From: Oricola nitratireducens
GTDB lineage: Bacteria; Pseudomonadota; Alphaproteobacteria; Rhizobiales; Rhizobiaceae
DNA length: 64,000 nucleotides
Reading direction: 5' to 3'
Assembly (NCBI RefSeq): GCF_014904745.1
Contig: NZ_JACZCS010000025.1
Location: 17,882 to 81,881 of the forward strand
Shown: one piece after another, positions 33,663-43,044 of the stretch
Layout: each line of letters opens with the position of its first letter
How positions within the stretch are numbered: position 1 is the first letter of the stretch
Position numbers and translations under genes: made by a program
The notes under the pieces: model-generated
Seen by the model: the letters and a program-made list of their open reading frames with translations, nothing else
Database searches by the model: none
Told to the model about the DNA's origin: nothing

Positions 33663-35492
33663 ATGAAATCCCTGAAAATATCGCACCGCATCTATGTTCT
33701 CACCGCGCTCGCGCTCGCCTTCATGGCGGCGGCCGTCGCCTATGAAACCTATTCGGGCCATGCCATCGCCGTTGCCGAACGCAAGGCCAAGCTCGCCGAC
33801 ATGAACGCCAATGCCGTCTCGATCATGGCGGATTACAACGCTCGCGCCGAAGCCGGCGACATGACGGTCGACGAGGCACAGAAGCGCGCCACGGACGCGA
33901 TCATGGCGATGCGTTACGGTACGGACGGCTATTTCTGGCTGCAGCGCCTCGACGGCGTGATGATCGCTCACCCGATCAAGCCCGCGCTGAACGGCAAAAA
34001 CCTGATCGGGATGGAGGATCCGACCGGCAAGAAGTTCTTCGCCGAGATGATCGACGTCGTCGAAGCGAAGGGCGCCGGTTTCGTCGATTACATGTGGCCG
34101 AAGCCCGGCTTCGACGCGCCGGTGAAGAAATATTCGCATGTGGCCGGATTCAAGCCCTGGGGCTGGGTCGTCGGCACGGGCGTCTATGCCGACGATCTGC
34201 AGGCGCTGCTGATGCGCTCGATCATGACCGCGGTCATCACGCTGCTGGTCACGGCGGTTGCCACGATGCTGGCCGCCTTTGCCATCGGCCGCTCGATTTC
34301 GCGTCCGATCACGGATCTGAAGACGGTGATGAACGAGGTTGCGCGCAACGACACGACAAACGACGTGCCGCATGCGACGCGCGGCGACGAGATCGGCGAG
34401 ATGGCGAACGCGCTGGTCGCGTTGCGCGAATCCGTCGTCGAGCGCAACGAACTGGAGCTGCGCAAGGACGAGCAGCAGAAGGAAATCGAAGGCCAGCGCC
34501 AGGCCCATGACGCACAGACGGCCCGTGTCAGCGCCGCCCAGATCGCGGTTGTGGACTCGCTTGGCGCCGCGCTCGACCGGCTCTCCGCCGGCGACCTGAC
34601 GGTCGAGGTCGACGATCTCGGTTCCGACTACGCCAAGCTGCGCGCCGACTTCAACCGCACCGCCGCCCAGCTTCGCACCATGGTCAGCTCGATCGCCAAG
34701 ACCATCGAGACGATCCAGGGCGGGGCGAGCGAGATCAGCTCGGCGACCAACGACCTGTCGCGGCGCACCGAACAGCAGGCCGCGGCGCTCGAGGAAACCG
34801 CCGCCGCGCTCGACGAGATCACCGCGACGGTGAAGCAGTCGTCGACCGGCGCCGCCGAGGCGCGCGACATCGTCGCCAAGGCGCGCGACGAAGCCGAGGA
34901 GTCCGGCAGTGTCGTGCGCAACGCGGTCTCGGCGATGGGCCGCATCGAGGAATCGTCGCGGCGGATCACCGAGATCACCACGGTCATCGACGAGATCGCC
35001 TTCCAGACCAACCTGCTGGCGCTGAATGCCGGCGTGGAAGCGGCGCGTGCCGGCGAGGCCGGCAAGGGCTTCGCGGTGGTCGCGCAGGAAGTGCGCGAAC
35101 TCGCCCAGCGCTCCGCCACCGCGGCCAAGGAGATCAAGAGCCTGATCGACACCTCGGCCTCGGAAGTCGAGAACGGGGTCGAACTGGTCAACGCGACCGG
35201 CGCCGCCCTGAAGGCGATTGCCGACGGCGTGCAGGAGATCAGCCAGCGCGTCGAGACGATCGCGACATCGTCGCGCGAACAGGCGATGGGTCTGCAGGAG
35301 ATCAACGTCGCGATCAACGACATGGACCAGACCACGCAGCAGAACGCGGCGATGGTCGAGGAGACGACCGCTGCCAGCCATTCGCTCGCCGAGGAGGCGC
35401 AGAACCTGGCGCAGATGATCGCCCAGTTCTCGACCGAGGAACGGCGCGAGACCGGCGAGCCGCGCAGGGACGCGCAGCGCAAGGCGGCCTGA
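33663..35492 (+). CDS. Methyl-accepting chemotaxis protein with single Cache sensor
   Basis: The protein has 609 residues. TM1 is at about 10-28. The periplasmic sensor (about 35-185, with [41 protein letters not shown]) has the sCache_2 signature that often binds small organic acids. TM2 is at about 192-212, followed by a HAMP region and the signalling hairpin, with the tip [49 protein letters not shown]. The C-terminal tail has no obvious CheR pentapeptide. The ligand is unknown. A strong terminator follows. Confidence 0.93.
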   Translation: MKSLKISHRIYVLTALALAFMAAAVAYETYSGHAIAVAERKAKLADMNANAVSIMADYNARAEAGDMTVDEAQKRATDAIMAMRYGTDGYFWLQRLDGVMIAHPIKPALNGKNLIGMEDPTGKKFFAEMIDVVEAKGAGFVDYMWPKPGFDAPVKKYSHVAGFKPWGWVVGTGVYADDLQALLMRSIMTAVITLLVTAVATMLAAFAIGRSISRPITDLKTVMNEVARNDTTNDVPHATRGDEIGEMANALVALRESVVERNELELRKDEQQKEIEGQRQAHDAQTARVSAAQIAVVDSLGAALDRLSAGDLTVEVDDLGSDYAKLRADFNRTAAQLRTMVSSIAKTIETIQGGASEISSATNDLSRRTEQQAAALEETAAALDEITATVKQSSTGAAEARDIVAKARDEAEESGSVVRNAVSAMGRIEESSRRITEITTVIDEIAFQTNLLALNAGVEAARAGEAGKGFAVVAQEVRELAQRSATAAKEIKSLIDTSASEVENGVELVNATGAALKAIADGVQEISQRVETIATSSREQAMGLQEINVAINDMDQTTQQNAAMVEETTAASHSLAEEAQNLAQMIAQFSTEERRETGEPRRDAQRKAA

Positions 35493-35526
35493 TCGTTCCG
35501 CGCCACGATCCAGCATGAAAAAGACC

Positions 35527-35556
35527 AGCCGGGGCAAAACGTTGCCCCGGCTTTTT
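35527..35556. terminator. Rho-independent terminator between convergent genes
   Basis: A perfect 11-base stem AGCCGGGGCAA / TTGCCCCGGCT with loop AACG (35527-35552), followed by TTTT on the plus strand; an A-run precedes it, so it may serve both directions, ending the chemoreceptor and SLC13 transcripts. Confidence 0.85.
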
Positions 35557-35566
35557 CATGTCCGAT

Positions 35567-36979
35567 TCACCCGAAGACGAGGGGGCCGAGAACCGCGCCG
35601 GCGGCAAGCGCCACGGCGATGCCGATGACGTCCAGCCCGGCGCCGGCGCGGATCATGTCGGTTCGGGTGACGGCGGGATTGGCGAAGACGATGGCGTTGG
35701 GCGGCGTCGCCACCGGCAGCATGAACCCGATCGACGCGGCCATCGCCACCGGCAGGGCGAACACCATCACATCGGCTCCCATCGCCAGCGCCATCGCACC
35801 GGCGACGGGCAGGAAGATCGCCGCCATGGCGGTGTTGGAGGCGAGTTCGCCGAGATAGACGATGATCACCGCCAGCGTCAGCAGGATCGCGATCACGGGA
35901 AAGCCTTGCAGCGCCTCGGCGCGTTCGCCGATCCAGACGGCGAGGCCGGTGTCGTCGATCGCGGACGCCAGTGCGAGCCCGCCGCCGAACAGGATCAGCA
36001 CGTCCCAGCGCAGGCCCGCGGCGGTGTTCCAGTCGAGCAGGCGCGTTTTTTGGCCGCCGCCGGCGGGAATGACGAACAGGGCGACGGCGCCGGCCATGGC
36101 GATGCCGGCGTCGGTGAGCGCCAGGCCCGGAACGAGCTTCGCCAGCGCCGGGCGGGCGACCCAGCCAAGCGCGGTCAGAAACGCGACGACGGCGACCCGC
36201 TTTTCGCCCGATGACATCGCCCCGAGCCCGGAAATGCCGACGTCCATGTGGCCCGGTTCCGGCCGGAAGGCCCATCTGGTCAGGACCAGCCACGTGACCG
36301 GCAGCAGGATGAAGACGACGGGCAGTCCGACCAGCATCCACTCGGCGAAACCGATGACGACGCCGTGGGTCTTTTCCATATAGGCGGCGAACAGCGCGTT
36401 GGGCGGCGTGCCGATCAGCGACCCGATGCCGCCGATGGTCGCGGCATAGGCCGTGCCGAGCATGACCGCGGGCGCGAATTCGCGGTCGCCGGAGCGCATG
36501 GCGGCGATCGAGGCGGCGATCGGCGCGACCACCATCGCCGCCGCGGTGTTGGAGATCCACAGGCTGAGGAACGCGGTGACGGCCATCACGGCAAGAATGA
36601 CGACGGCCGGGTCGCCGCTGGTCCTTGCCAGGATCGCGAATGCCAGGCGGCGGTGCAGGTTCCATTTCTCGATGGCGCGCGCGATCAGGAAGCCGCCGAG
36701 AAACAGGAAGATCACCGGATTGGCGTAGGACGGGCCGAGCCGCTCGACCGAGGCGATGCCGAACAGCGGAAAGAAGACCAGCGGCAGCAGCGCCGTGACG
36801 GGAAGCGGCAGCGCCTCGGTCATCCACAGGACGGCCATGATCAGGCCGATGGCGCCGGCGGACTGGGCCTCGCGGCTCAGCCCGGCGAAGGGTCCGGTGA
36901 TGGTGAGCGAGGCGATGAGAGCGACGGCGATCCAGATGGCGGCCGTTGCGAAGCCGCGTGTTCTTGTCTTGTCATTCAT
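35567..36979 (-). CDS. SLC13/DASS family dicarboxylate (or sulfate) permease
   Basis: This 470-residue membrane protein has about 12 helices. It has the two DASS motifs around hairpin loops: ISNTAAAMVVAPI (SNT) and ELASNTAMAAIFLP, with ATPPNAIVFAN in the second repeat and IGTPPNALFAAYM in the first. Such carriers import C4-dicarboxylates, citrate or sulfate with sodium or protons. The start at 36979 gives the normal cytosolic N terminus. It is divergent from bmt. The substrate is not defined by sequence. Confidence 0.88.
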   Translation of the reverse strand: MNDKTRTRGFATAAIWIAVALIASLTITGPFAGLSREAQSAGAIGLIMAVLWMTEALPLPVTALLPLVFFPLFGIASVERLGPSYANPVIFLFLGGFLIARAIEKWNLHRRLAFAILARTSGDPAVVILAVMAVTAFLSLWISNTAAAMVVAPIAASIAAMRSGDREFAPAVMLGTAYAATIGGIGSLIGTPPNALFAAYMEKTHGVVIGFAEWMLVGLPVVFILLPVTWLVLTRWAFRPEPGHMDVGISGLGAMSSGEKRVAVVAFLTALGWVARPALAKLVPGLALTDAGIAMAGAVALFVIPAGGGQKTRLLDWNTAAGLRWDVLILFGGGLALASAIDDTGLAVWIGERAEALQGFPVIAILLTLAVIIVYLGELASNTAMAAIFLPVAGAMALAMGADVMVFALPVAMAASIGFMLPVATPPNAIVFANPAVTRTDMIRAGAGLDVIGIAVALAAGAVLGPLVFG

Positions 36980-37101
36980 GGTCTGGCGCGCCGCTCCTCT
37001 CTGCGATTCCCGGCGACCGTAACGGTCATGGAAGCGGCACGAATTGACGGCGGTCAAAGCTGCCGAATGGCGGTATGACCGAACGTTTCTCCGTTGCAAA
37101 C

Positions 37102-37121
37102 ATATAACGATGTCTTTATAT
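37102..37121. promoter_or_regulatory. Imperfect 20-base palindrome in the bmt promoter
   Basis: ATATAACGAT (37102-37111) / GTCTTTATAT (37112-37121), 8 of 10 pairs match. It starts 50 bases upstream of the bmt ATG. Similar ATATAAAGAT-type sites precede methionine-cycle genes in rhizobia as I recall, suggesting an ArsR-type SAM/SAH-linked regulator. Copies of GTTGCAA at 37094 and 37132 flank it. Confidence 0.5.
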
Positions 37122-37151
37122 CATTATATCAGTTGCAATCGAGGTATTCGC

Positions 37152-38162
37152 ATGTCCAATCCGCTTTCCGATCTCATCGCCGAAAAGGGCGTGCTTCTCG
37201 CCGACGGGGCGACGGGCACCAATCTGTTTGCGATGGGTCTGATGTCCGGCGACGCGCCCGAATTGTGGAACACGGACGCGCCGGAAAAGATCACCAAGCT
37301 GCACCAGGATTTCGTCGACGCGGGCGCCGATATCATCCTGACGAACTCGTTCGGCGGGACGCGGCACCGGCTGCAGCTGCACGACGCGCAGGACCGGGTG
37401 TTCGAACTCAACAAAAAGGCCGCCGAACTGGCGCGCGCGGTCGCCGACAAGGCGGACCACAAGGTCATCGTCGCGGGTTCCGTCGGGCCGACGGGAGAAC
37501 TGCTGGTACCGCTCGGCGCGCTTACCTTCGAGAAGGCCGTCGAAGCGTTCAAGGAACAGATCGAGGGGCTGAAGGCCGGCGGCGCGGATGTCGCCTGGAT
37601 CGAGACCATGTCGTCGCCGGAGGAAATCCGCGCGGCCGCCGAAGGCGCGATCGCGGCGGGGATGCCCTATGTCTTCACCGGGTCCTTCGATACGGCCGGC
37701 AAGACGATGATGGGCCTGCATCCGAAGGACATGCACACGGTGCTCGACGGGGAGCCGGAACAGCCGATCGCGATCGGCGCCAATTGCGGCGTCGGCGCGC
37801 CGGACATCCTGTCCTCGCTGCTCGACATGAGCGCGGCGAAGCCGGACGCGACGCTGATCGTCAAGGGCAATTGCGGCATTCCGCAATTCCAGGGCGAGAA
37901 GATCGTCTATTCGGGCACGCCGGAACTGATGGCCGACTACGTCCATCTCGCGCTCGATGCGGGCGCGACGATCATCGGCGGGTGCTGCGGCACGACCTGC
38001 GATCACCTCAGGGCGATGCGCGAAGCGCTGGATCACCACACAAAGGGCGCGCGGCCGACGCTGGACGACGTGGTCGCCAAGATCGGGCCGTTAAAGAACA
38101 AGTCGGCGGCGACCGGCGATGCCGCGCCGCGCCGCGAACGCCGGGGCCGCCGGCGCGGCTGA
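37152..38162 (+). CDS. bmt: Betaine-homocysteine S-methyltransferase
   Basis: This 336-residue homocysteine methyltransferase barrel starts LLADGATGTNLFAMGL and has the zinc-binding cysteines Cys212 (GANCGVG), Cys278 and Cys279 (IIGGCCGTTCDH). It transfers a methyl from glycine betaine to homocysteine, giving methionine and dimethylglycine, as Bmt of Sinorhizobium does. The dimethylglycine would feed the flavoprotein encoded at 19923-22475. A related S-methylmethionine enzyme is an alternative. The C-terminal end is basic and variable (RRERRGRRRG). It is expressed from its own promoter divergent from SLC13. Confidence 0.85.
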   Translation: MSNPLSDLIAEKGVLLADGATGTNLFAMGLMSGDAPELWNTDAPEKITKLHQDFVDAGADIILTNSFGGTRHRLQLHDAQDRVFELNKKAAELARAVADKADHKVIVAGSVGPTGELLVPLGALTFEKAVEAFKEQIEGLKAGGADVAWIETMSSPEEIRAAAEGAIAAGMPYVFTGSFDTAGKTMMGLHPKDMHTVLDGEPEQPIAIGANCGVGAPDILSSLLDMSAAKPDATLIVKGNCGIPQFQGEKIVYSGTPELMADYVHLALDAGATIIGGCCGTTCDHLRAMREALDHHTKGARPTLDDVVAKIGPLKNKSAATGDAAPRRERRGRRRG

Positions 38163-38171
38163 CGCCGGCGT

Positions 38172-39203
38172 TCACACAAGTCCGTTTTCAATCAGGAATT
38201 GCGCTGTGGCGCACAGGGCTTCGTCCACCGGGATGAAGTCCATGCCGAAGACCTCGCGCGTCCGAGCACTGGTAAATTCGCGGCGAATGTCGAGCAGCGG
38301 AACCGCAGTCCTGGCGGCGCTGTCAACCTGCGCCAGCATGCGGACCGCCGCGTTTGGCGCGCGCCGGGTGACGATGCCGCGGTCCGGGTACCGCGCGGCG
38401 AGAACTGCCGCCATTTCCGGAAACCAGAGAAAGCCCGAGACGCCGAGATGGCGGGCGCCGATGCTTTGCGGCGTGGCTATCGCCCGGACATGCATGGCGG
38501 CGATATCGCGCACGTCGACGAGGGCGAAGCCGATATTGGGCACCGCCGGATCCTTGGCGCGCAGGATACGCTGGACGAGCGCCAGCGACGTGCCGATATG
38601 GCCGTCGAGCGGCGGACCGATCACGAGGCCCGGGTTGATGACGGTCAGGTGCATGTCGGGCGCCTGCGTGCGCACGAAATCCCAGGCGGCGCGTTCGGCC
38701 AGCGTCTTCGACTTGGCGTAGGGCGTGATCTCCGGCCAGTCGGGGTCGGACCAGTCGCTTTCGTCGTAGATCCTGCCGGCCGGCATGCCGCCGGATTCTC
38801 CCACCGCGGCGATCGACGACGTCAGGACGACGCGGGTTATGCCGGCGGCTTTCGCGGCACGCAGGGCGCGCAACGTGCCGTCGACGGCGGGGCGGATGAT
38901 ATCGTCCTCGTTCTGCGGCTGTTCGAGGGGGAGGGGCGAGGCGGTGTGGACGAGGACGTCCATGCCTTCGGCCGCCTCGGTCCAGCCGCTGTCGGACATC
39001 AGGTCGAGCTCGACGAAGCGCAGCCGGCTTTCGGCGGCTGGATCGGAAAGATGCGGGCGCACCGCGTCGGCGATCTCGTGTTCACGATCCGTGGCGCGCA
39101 CGGAGCCGCGGACGGTGTAGCCCTCTTCGAGCAGCTGCAGGGCGATGTGCTTGGCGATGTAGCCGGAGGCCCCGGTCAGAAGGACGGATCTAGCCGCGCT
39201 CAT
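38172..39203 (-). CDS. NAD(P)-dependent epimerase/dehydratase-like reductase (extended SDR)
   Basis: This 343-residue extended short-chain dehydrogenase has the start VLLTGASGYIAKHIALQLLEEGYTVRGSVRA, with the GxxGxxA-type nucleotide loop. The active-site pattern is YAKSKTLAERAAWDF (Tyr and Lys of YxxxK) with the preceding Ser in VLTSSIAAVG. It resembles dihydroflavonol-4-reductase and aldehyde/ketone reductases. Its substrate is unknown. It stands alone, converging on bmt. Confidence 0.88.
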   Translation of the reverse strand: MSAARSVLLTGASGYIAKHIALQLLEEGYTVRGSVRATDREHEIADAVRPHLSDPAAESRLRFVELDLMSDSGWTEAAEGMDVLVHTASPLPLEQPQNEDDIIRPAVDGTLRALRAAKAAGITRVVLTSSIAAVGESGGMPAGRIYDESDWSDPDWPEITPYAKSKTLAERAAWDFVRTQAPDMHLTVINPGLVIGPPLDGHIGTSLALVQRILRAKDPAVPNIGFALVDVRDIAAMHVRAIATPQSIGARHLGVSGFLWFPEMAAVLAARYPDRGIVTRRAPNAAVRMLAQVDSAARTAVPLLDIRREFTSARTREVFGMDFIPVDEALCATAQFLIENGLV

Positions 39204-39281
39204 TCGGCGCTCCCCGGCTTTACGATGTAAAGATCATGCGCCCGGTGTCCGGATTGTCCAGATCGACGCCCGCAGAAACAC

Positions 39282-40334
39282 TCAGGCACCGGCGAGCGCC
39301 TTTTCGCGATATTGGGACGGGCTCATGCCGATGCGTTCGCGGAAGGCGCGGTTGAAGGGGGCCAGAGAGGAATAGCCGAGATCGAAGGCGAGGCTGGTGA
39401 TCTGGTCGCGCGCGGTTTCCGGTTCGGACAGCCGGCGCTTGGCCTCCTCGATGCGGTGGTCGTTGAGAAAGGCCGCGAAATTGCGGTAGCCGAGCCCCTT
39501 GTTGATCAATCGGCGCAGGCGGTGTTCCGGCATGTTCATGCGGTTCGCCAGTTCGCCGATGGTCAGTCCGGGATTGAGATAGACGCCTTCGTCGACGAGC
39601 TTTTCCAGCCGGGCGAGATCGAAGCGGTCGGCGGCCGAATTGGGCGCGTTGGCCCGACGCGGCGGTTGCGGGGCGGCCGGAAACAGCGACTTGCGGATAC
39701 CGGCGACGCCGAAGGCGAAACCGGCGGTGACCGCGAACAGGATCGCCGAGACGGCGTGGCTTCCATAGCCGCCGCGCACATCCAGGATTTCATAGAATTC
39801 GATGATCCCGATGGCGAAACAGACCAGCGGCACGAGGACGGCGACGATATTGGTGAACTGGCGGCGCGCGGCGACGAGGTCGTCGTTGAGGCTGCGGTGC
39901 GTCAGGATCAGGACGTGCGCCATCAGCGCCAGCACGATCAGGAGATGAAGCAGTTTCGAGCCGCGCTCGGTCGCCGGGAAGGGAATGCAGACGAAGAAGA
40001 GGGCCGCGATCGCGACAAGCGGCAGCGCCATCCAGGCGCGCCATTCGAATTCGTCGTCGAACAGCGCCATGATGAAAAGCCAGAAGAAGCCGGGCGACAG
40101 CATGGCGAAAAGCCTGAGCGGGATATGCAGCGGGCCGAGCGCCGACTGGACCGGATCGACCGCGGTGATCGCATAGACGGCCGCTCCGGCGGCAAACAGC
40201 GCGCCGAACAGCGTCACCTTGTGCAGGGGGCGAATGGAAAGGAGAAGGCCGGCGACGAGCAGCGAAATGCCCGCCGCGCCGCCACGCAGGGCGATCTCGG
40301 CGATCAGTGCGATCGAAGGGACCTGCTGTTCCAT
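39282..40334 (-). CDS. AraC-family regulator with N-terminal membrane domain
   Basis: The protein has 350 residues. About seven hydrophobic helices (residues 5-240) precede an AraC-type DNA-binding domain (about 255-350): two helix-turn-helix units, ending LAFDLGYSSLAPFNRAFRERIGMSPSQYR. This is the membrane-anchored AraC architecture common in alphaproteobacteria. Start at 40334. The signal sensed in the membrane is unknown. Confidence 0.88.
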   Translation of the reverse strand: MEQQVPSIALIAEIALRGGAAGISLLVAGLLLSIRPLHKVTLFGALFAAGAAVYAITAVDPVQSALGPLHIPLRLFAMLSPGFFWLFIMALFDDEFEWRAWMALPLVAIAALFFVCIPFPATERGSKLLHLLIVLALMAHVLILTHRSLNDDLVAARRQFTNIVAVLVPLVCFAIGIIEFYEILDVRGGYGSHAVSAILFAVTAGFAFGVAGIRKSLFPAAPQPPRRANAPNSAADRFDLARLEKLVDEGVYLNPGLTIGELANRMNMPEHRLRRLINKGLGYRNFAAFLNDHRIEEAKRRLSEPETARDQITSLAFDLGYSSLAPFNRAFRERIGMSPSQYREKALAGA

Positions 40335-40426
40335 GGCCGGTAAAATAATCGTTCCGCCGGCCCGCGAAAAGGAGTCGGCGGATTTTCCCGGCATTTTGTG
40401 TGCCGCGCGTCCGCGGCGCTTCGGCA

Positions 40427-40690
40427 TCAGAATCCGAAGGCGGGATTGACCGGCGCGGACGGGAAGCGCGCATCCGGCTTGCCGCGGGTGACGTGGCAGA
40501 CGATACCGGCCTTCGGATCCTTCGGATCACAGGCCTGGCCGGGAATCGAGCCGGTGGTCCTGGTGTCGACGCGGGTTTCCTTTTTCACCGGCGCCTCGTC
40601 GGCGACGGAGGGTGCGATCGCGGCGGTTGCAAAAGACAGGCCCAGGAGGGCGGCGGCGGACAACTGCATCAAGCGAGATGGCGTTTTCAT
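40427..40690 (-). CDS. Small exported protein of unknown function
   Basis: The protein has 87 residues. The N-terminal signal peptide MQLSAAALLGLSFATAAIAPSVA precedes a short mature part of about 55 residues with two cysteines (ACDPKDPKAGIVCHVT), possibly a disulfide loop. The mature part is basic/Pro-rich. No family recognised. ATG at 40690 has GGATGAAATC upstream. It lies downstream of an array of 20-base-spaced repeats. Confidence 0.65.
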   Translation of the reverse strand: MKTPSRLMQLSAAALLGLSFATAAIAPSVADEAPVKKETRVDTRTTGSIPGQACDPKDPKAGIVCHVTRGKPDARFPSAPVNPAFGF

Positions 40691-41048
40691 GATTTCATCC
40701 TTTCGTGCGCCGCTGCGGGCGAGGAGATCGCGTCCGGCGGGCAGCGCTGGCGACGAAATGGGGCCGGCACGGCGCTTTCGCCGCGCGGTTTTCGGAATCG
40801 GCAGACGATTTGCGGAATCGATCGGAGGTTTTCGGAATCGCGCGGCGGCAAAGGGGCGCGGATTTACGGATTGCGCGGCGCAATCGCGGGCGTTATTTTC
40901 GTGGCATGATCTCGAAACCGACAACGCGCACGCTGCATGCCGAACTGCTGCTGTTGTGCGCGCGCATAGGCTACTCGCCCCACGTCCCTTCCTGAACGCG
41001 ACACAGGCGCCGCGAGGCGCATCCCTATCGTTTTTTCAGGAGGTTTCG
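40691..41048. other. Gene-free stretch with a regular direct-repeat array
   Basis: Between the divergent small exported protein and the aminotransferase gene. It holds three repeats ending CGGAATCG at 40787, 40807 and 40827. No gene seen; the aminotransferase ribosome-binding site CAGGAGG is at its right end. Confidence 0.6.
40787..40840. repeat. Three direct repeats with an exact 20-base period
   Basis: GGTTTTCGGAATCG (40787-40800 and 40827-40840) and GATTTGCGGAATCG (40807-40820) start 20 bases apart, two helical turns, so a DNA-binding protein would meet all on one face. They lie 97-150 bases from the exported-protein start and about 210 from the aminotransferase start. Confidence 0.8.
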
Positions 41049-42422
41049 ATGACTTTTCAGAACTATTCGCTCGACCAGATGCGCGCGATGGACAATGCAC
41101 ATCACCTGCATCCCTTCACCGACCACAAGGACCTGCGCGCCGCGGGCACGCGCATCATCACCCGCGCCGACGGGCCGTTCATCTACGACACCGAGGGCAA
41201 GGAGATCCTCGACGGCATGGCGGGGCTGTGGTGCGTCAACGCCGGCTACGGCCGCGAGGAACTGGTCGAGGCCGCGACCAGGCAGATGCGCGAGCTGCCC
41301 TATTACAACTCGTTCTTCCGCTGCACGACGCCGGCGCCGGCGCTGTTGGCGCACAAGCTTGCCGAGATCGCGCCGGCCCACATGAACCAGGTGTTCTACG
41401 GCTCGTCCGGCTCGGAGGCCAACGACACGGCGCTCAGGCTCGTGCGTCACTACTGGGCGCTGGAAGGCAAGCCCGAAAAGAACATGATCATCTCGCGCAA
41501 CTGGGCCTATCACGGCTCGACGATCGCCGGCACGTCGCTTGGCGGCATGACGGGGATGCACGAACAGCTCCACGGCGCGGTGCCGAACATCGTCCACGTG
41601 ATGTGCCCCTATGCGTTCGAGAACGCGCATCCGGGCGAGAGCGACCACGATTTCGGCCTGCGCGCGGCAAAGGCCGTGGAGGACGCCATCCTGGAAGCGG
41701 GGGCCGACAAGGTCGCCGCCTTCATCGGCGAGCCGATCATGGGCGCGGGCGGCGTCAAGATTCCGCCGGCGAGTTACTGGCCGGAAATCCAGCGCATCTG
41801 CCAGAAATACGACATCCTGCTGATGCTCGACGAGGTGATCACCGGTTACGGCCGCACCGGCGAATGGTTCGCCGCGCAGTCGATGGACATCAAGGCGGAC
41901 ACGATGACAACCGCGAAGGGCCTGACCTCGGGCTACCAGCCGCTATCGGCGCTGCTCGTCGGCGATCGCATCGCCAACACGCTGGTGGAAAAGGGCGGCG
42001 AGTTCAATCACGGCTACACCTATTCGGGCCATCCGGTGGCCTGCGCGGTGGGGCTGAAGAACATCGAGATCATCGAGCGTGAGGGACTGGTCGATCGCGT
42101 GCGCGAGGATACCGGTCCTTACCTGCGCGAGGCGCTGACGGCGGCGCTGGGCGACCATCCGCTGGTCGGCGAAATCCGCACCTTCGGTTTCATGGGCGCT
42201 ATCGAGATCGTCAAGGATCGCGACACCCGCGAACGCTTCCAGCCGCTGGGCTCCGCGCCCGTGGTCATTCGCGACCATGCAATCGAAAACGGCCTGATGC
42301 TGCGGGCGACGATGGACACGATGATCATGTCGCCGCCGCTGATCTGGACCAGGGACACGATCGACATGGCTGTGGATCGCCTGCGCAAGGCGTTCGACAG
42401 CGCCGTCAAGGAACTGCGCTAG
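41049..42422 (+). CDS. Class III PLP-dependent aminotransferase (omega-amino acid/polyamine type)
   Basis: The protein has 457 residues. Features are the class III blocks GLWCVNAGYGREELVEAATRQM, FYGSSGSEANDTALRLVRHYW, the PLP aspartate in LLMLDEVITGYGRTG and the Schiff-base lysine in TTAKGLTSGYQPLSALLV. The family includes putrescine-pyruvate (SpuC), beta-alanine-pyruvate and taurine-pyruvate aminotransferases. The start at 41049 has AGGAGG. The donor substrate cannot be fixed. A perfect hairpin follows the stop. Confidence 0.9.
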   Translation: MTFQNYSLDQMRAMDNAHHLHPFTDHKDLRAAGTRIITRADGPFIYDTEGKEILDGMAGLWCVNAGYGREELVEAATRQMRELPYYNSFFRCTTPAPALLAHKLAEIAPAHMNQVFYGSSGSEANDTALRLVRHYWALEGKPEKNMIISRNWAYHGSTIAGTSLGGMTGMHEQLHGAVPNIVHVMCPYAFENAHPGESDHDFGLRAAKAVEDAILEAGADKVAAFIGEPIMGAGGVKIPPASYWPEIQRICQKYDILLMLDEVITGYGRTGEWFAAQSMDIKADTMTTAKGLTSGYQPLSALLVGDRIANTLVEKGGEFNHGYTYSGHPVACAVGLKNIEIIEREGLVDRVREDTGPYLREALTAALGDHPLVGEIRTFGFMGAIEIVKDRDTRERFQPLGSAPVVIRDHAIENGLMLRATMDTMIMSPPLIWTRDTIDMAVDRLRKAFDSAVKELR

Positions 42423-42433
42423 ACCGGCACAAC

Positions 42434-42461
42434 GGCGCGCCGCGGCACATCGCGGCGCGCC
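42434..42461. terminator. Terminator-like hairpin between convergent genes
   Basis: GGCGCGCCGCG / CGCGGCGCGCC, an 11-base perfect stem with loop GCACAT. No T-run follows on either side, so termination would rest on stem strength or Rho. Confidence 0.55.
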
Positions 42462-42489
42462 GCCACGTCCGTCTCTGTCTAAGACCTGC

Positions 42490-43044
42490 TCAGTCGAAGA
42501 TCTTGCCGAGGCGCTTCTGTTCGGCGGCGTCGAAGGCGAGCTGTTCGCGATTGTGTTCGTGCCGGTTGCGTTTCAGCACGACCTCGGCGGCCACATCGAG
42601 ACTGTCGCAGGACTTCTTCGCCGGGATGGCTTCCAGTTCGTCGGCGATCTTGGCGGCGTATTTCTCCGCGATGGCGATATGGACGTCTTCATGCTCGCGG
42701 GCGTAGTTGGCGAGATATTTCCACGCCGAGCGCAGTTCAGGATCGCTGGACGGGTGCTGGCGCCAGCGCGGCAGCGTGACATTCGCCTCGATGCGGAACT
42801 TTGCGCTTGAGTACCGGCAGTTGCCGTCGCTTTCGTCGTAGCGAATCGCGACGGGCACGAACTTGATGGCGGTGGATGCCAGCGCATGGCCCTTGAGCGG
42901 CCCCTTGCGAGCGATTTCGCGGTCGAGATCGGCGCCGGTCACGCCGGAAATATTGTAGTAGGTGGTGGTGATGCGCGACGTGGTGCAACCCGCCGCGAGA
43001 AGGCCGGCAGCGGCGATCAGCCCGATTCGCACCCAGTGGCTCAT
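42490..43044 (-). CDS. DUF922-like putative lipoprotein metalloprotease
   Basis: The protein has 184 residues with a type II signal peptide and lipobox (LLAAG-C at about residues 16-20). The periplasmic part has HEDVH (HExxH-type) in YAREHEDVHIAIAEKYA, the zinc site of DUF922-type Zn-dependent proteases, plus conserved TTTYYNISGVT near the N terminus and cysteines in GNCRYSS and KKSCDSL. Alternative ATGs at 43050 and 43062 would add 2 or 6 residues. Proteolytic activity is inferred from the motif. Confidence 0.8.
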   Translation of the reverse strand: MSHWVRIGLIAAAGLLAAGCTTSRITTTYYNISGVTGADLDREIARKGPLKGHALASTAIKFVPVAIRYDESDGNCRYSSAKFRIEANVTLPRWRQHPSSDPELRSAWKYLANYAREHEDVHIAIAEKYAAKIADELEAIPAKKSCDSLDVAAEVVLKRNRHEHNREQLAFDAAEQKRLGKIFD

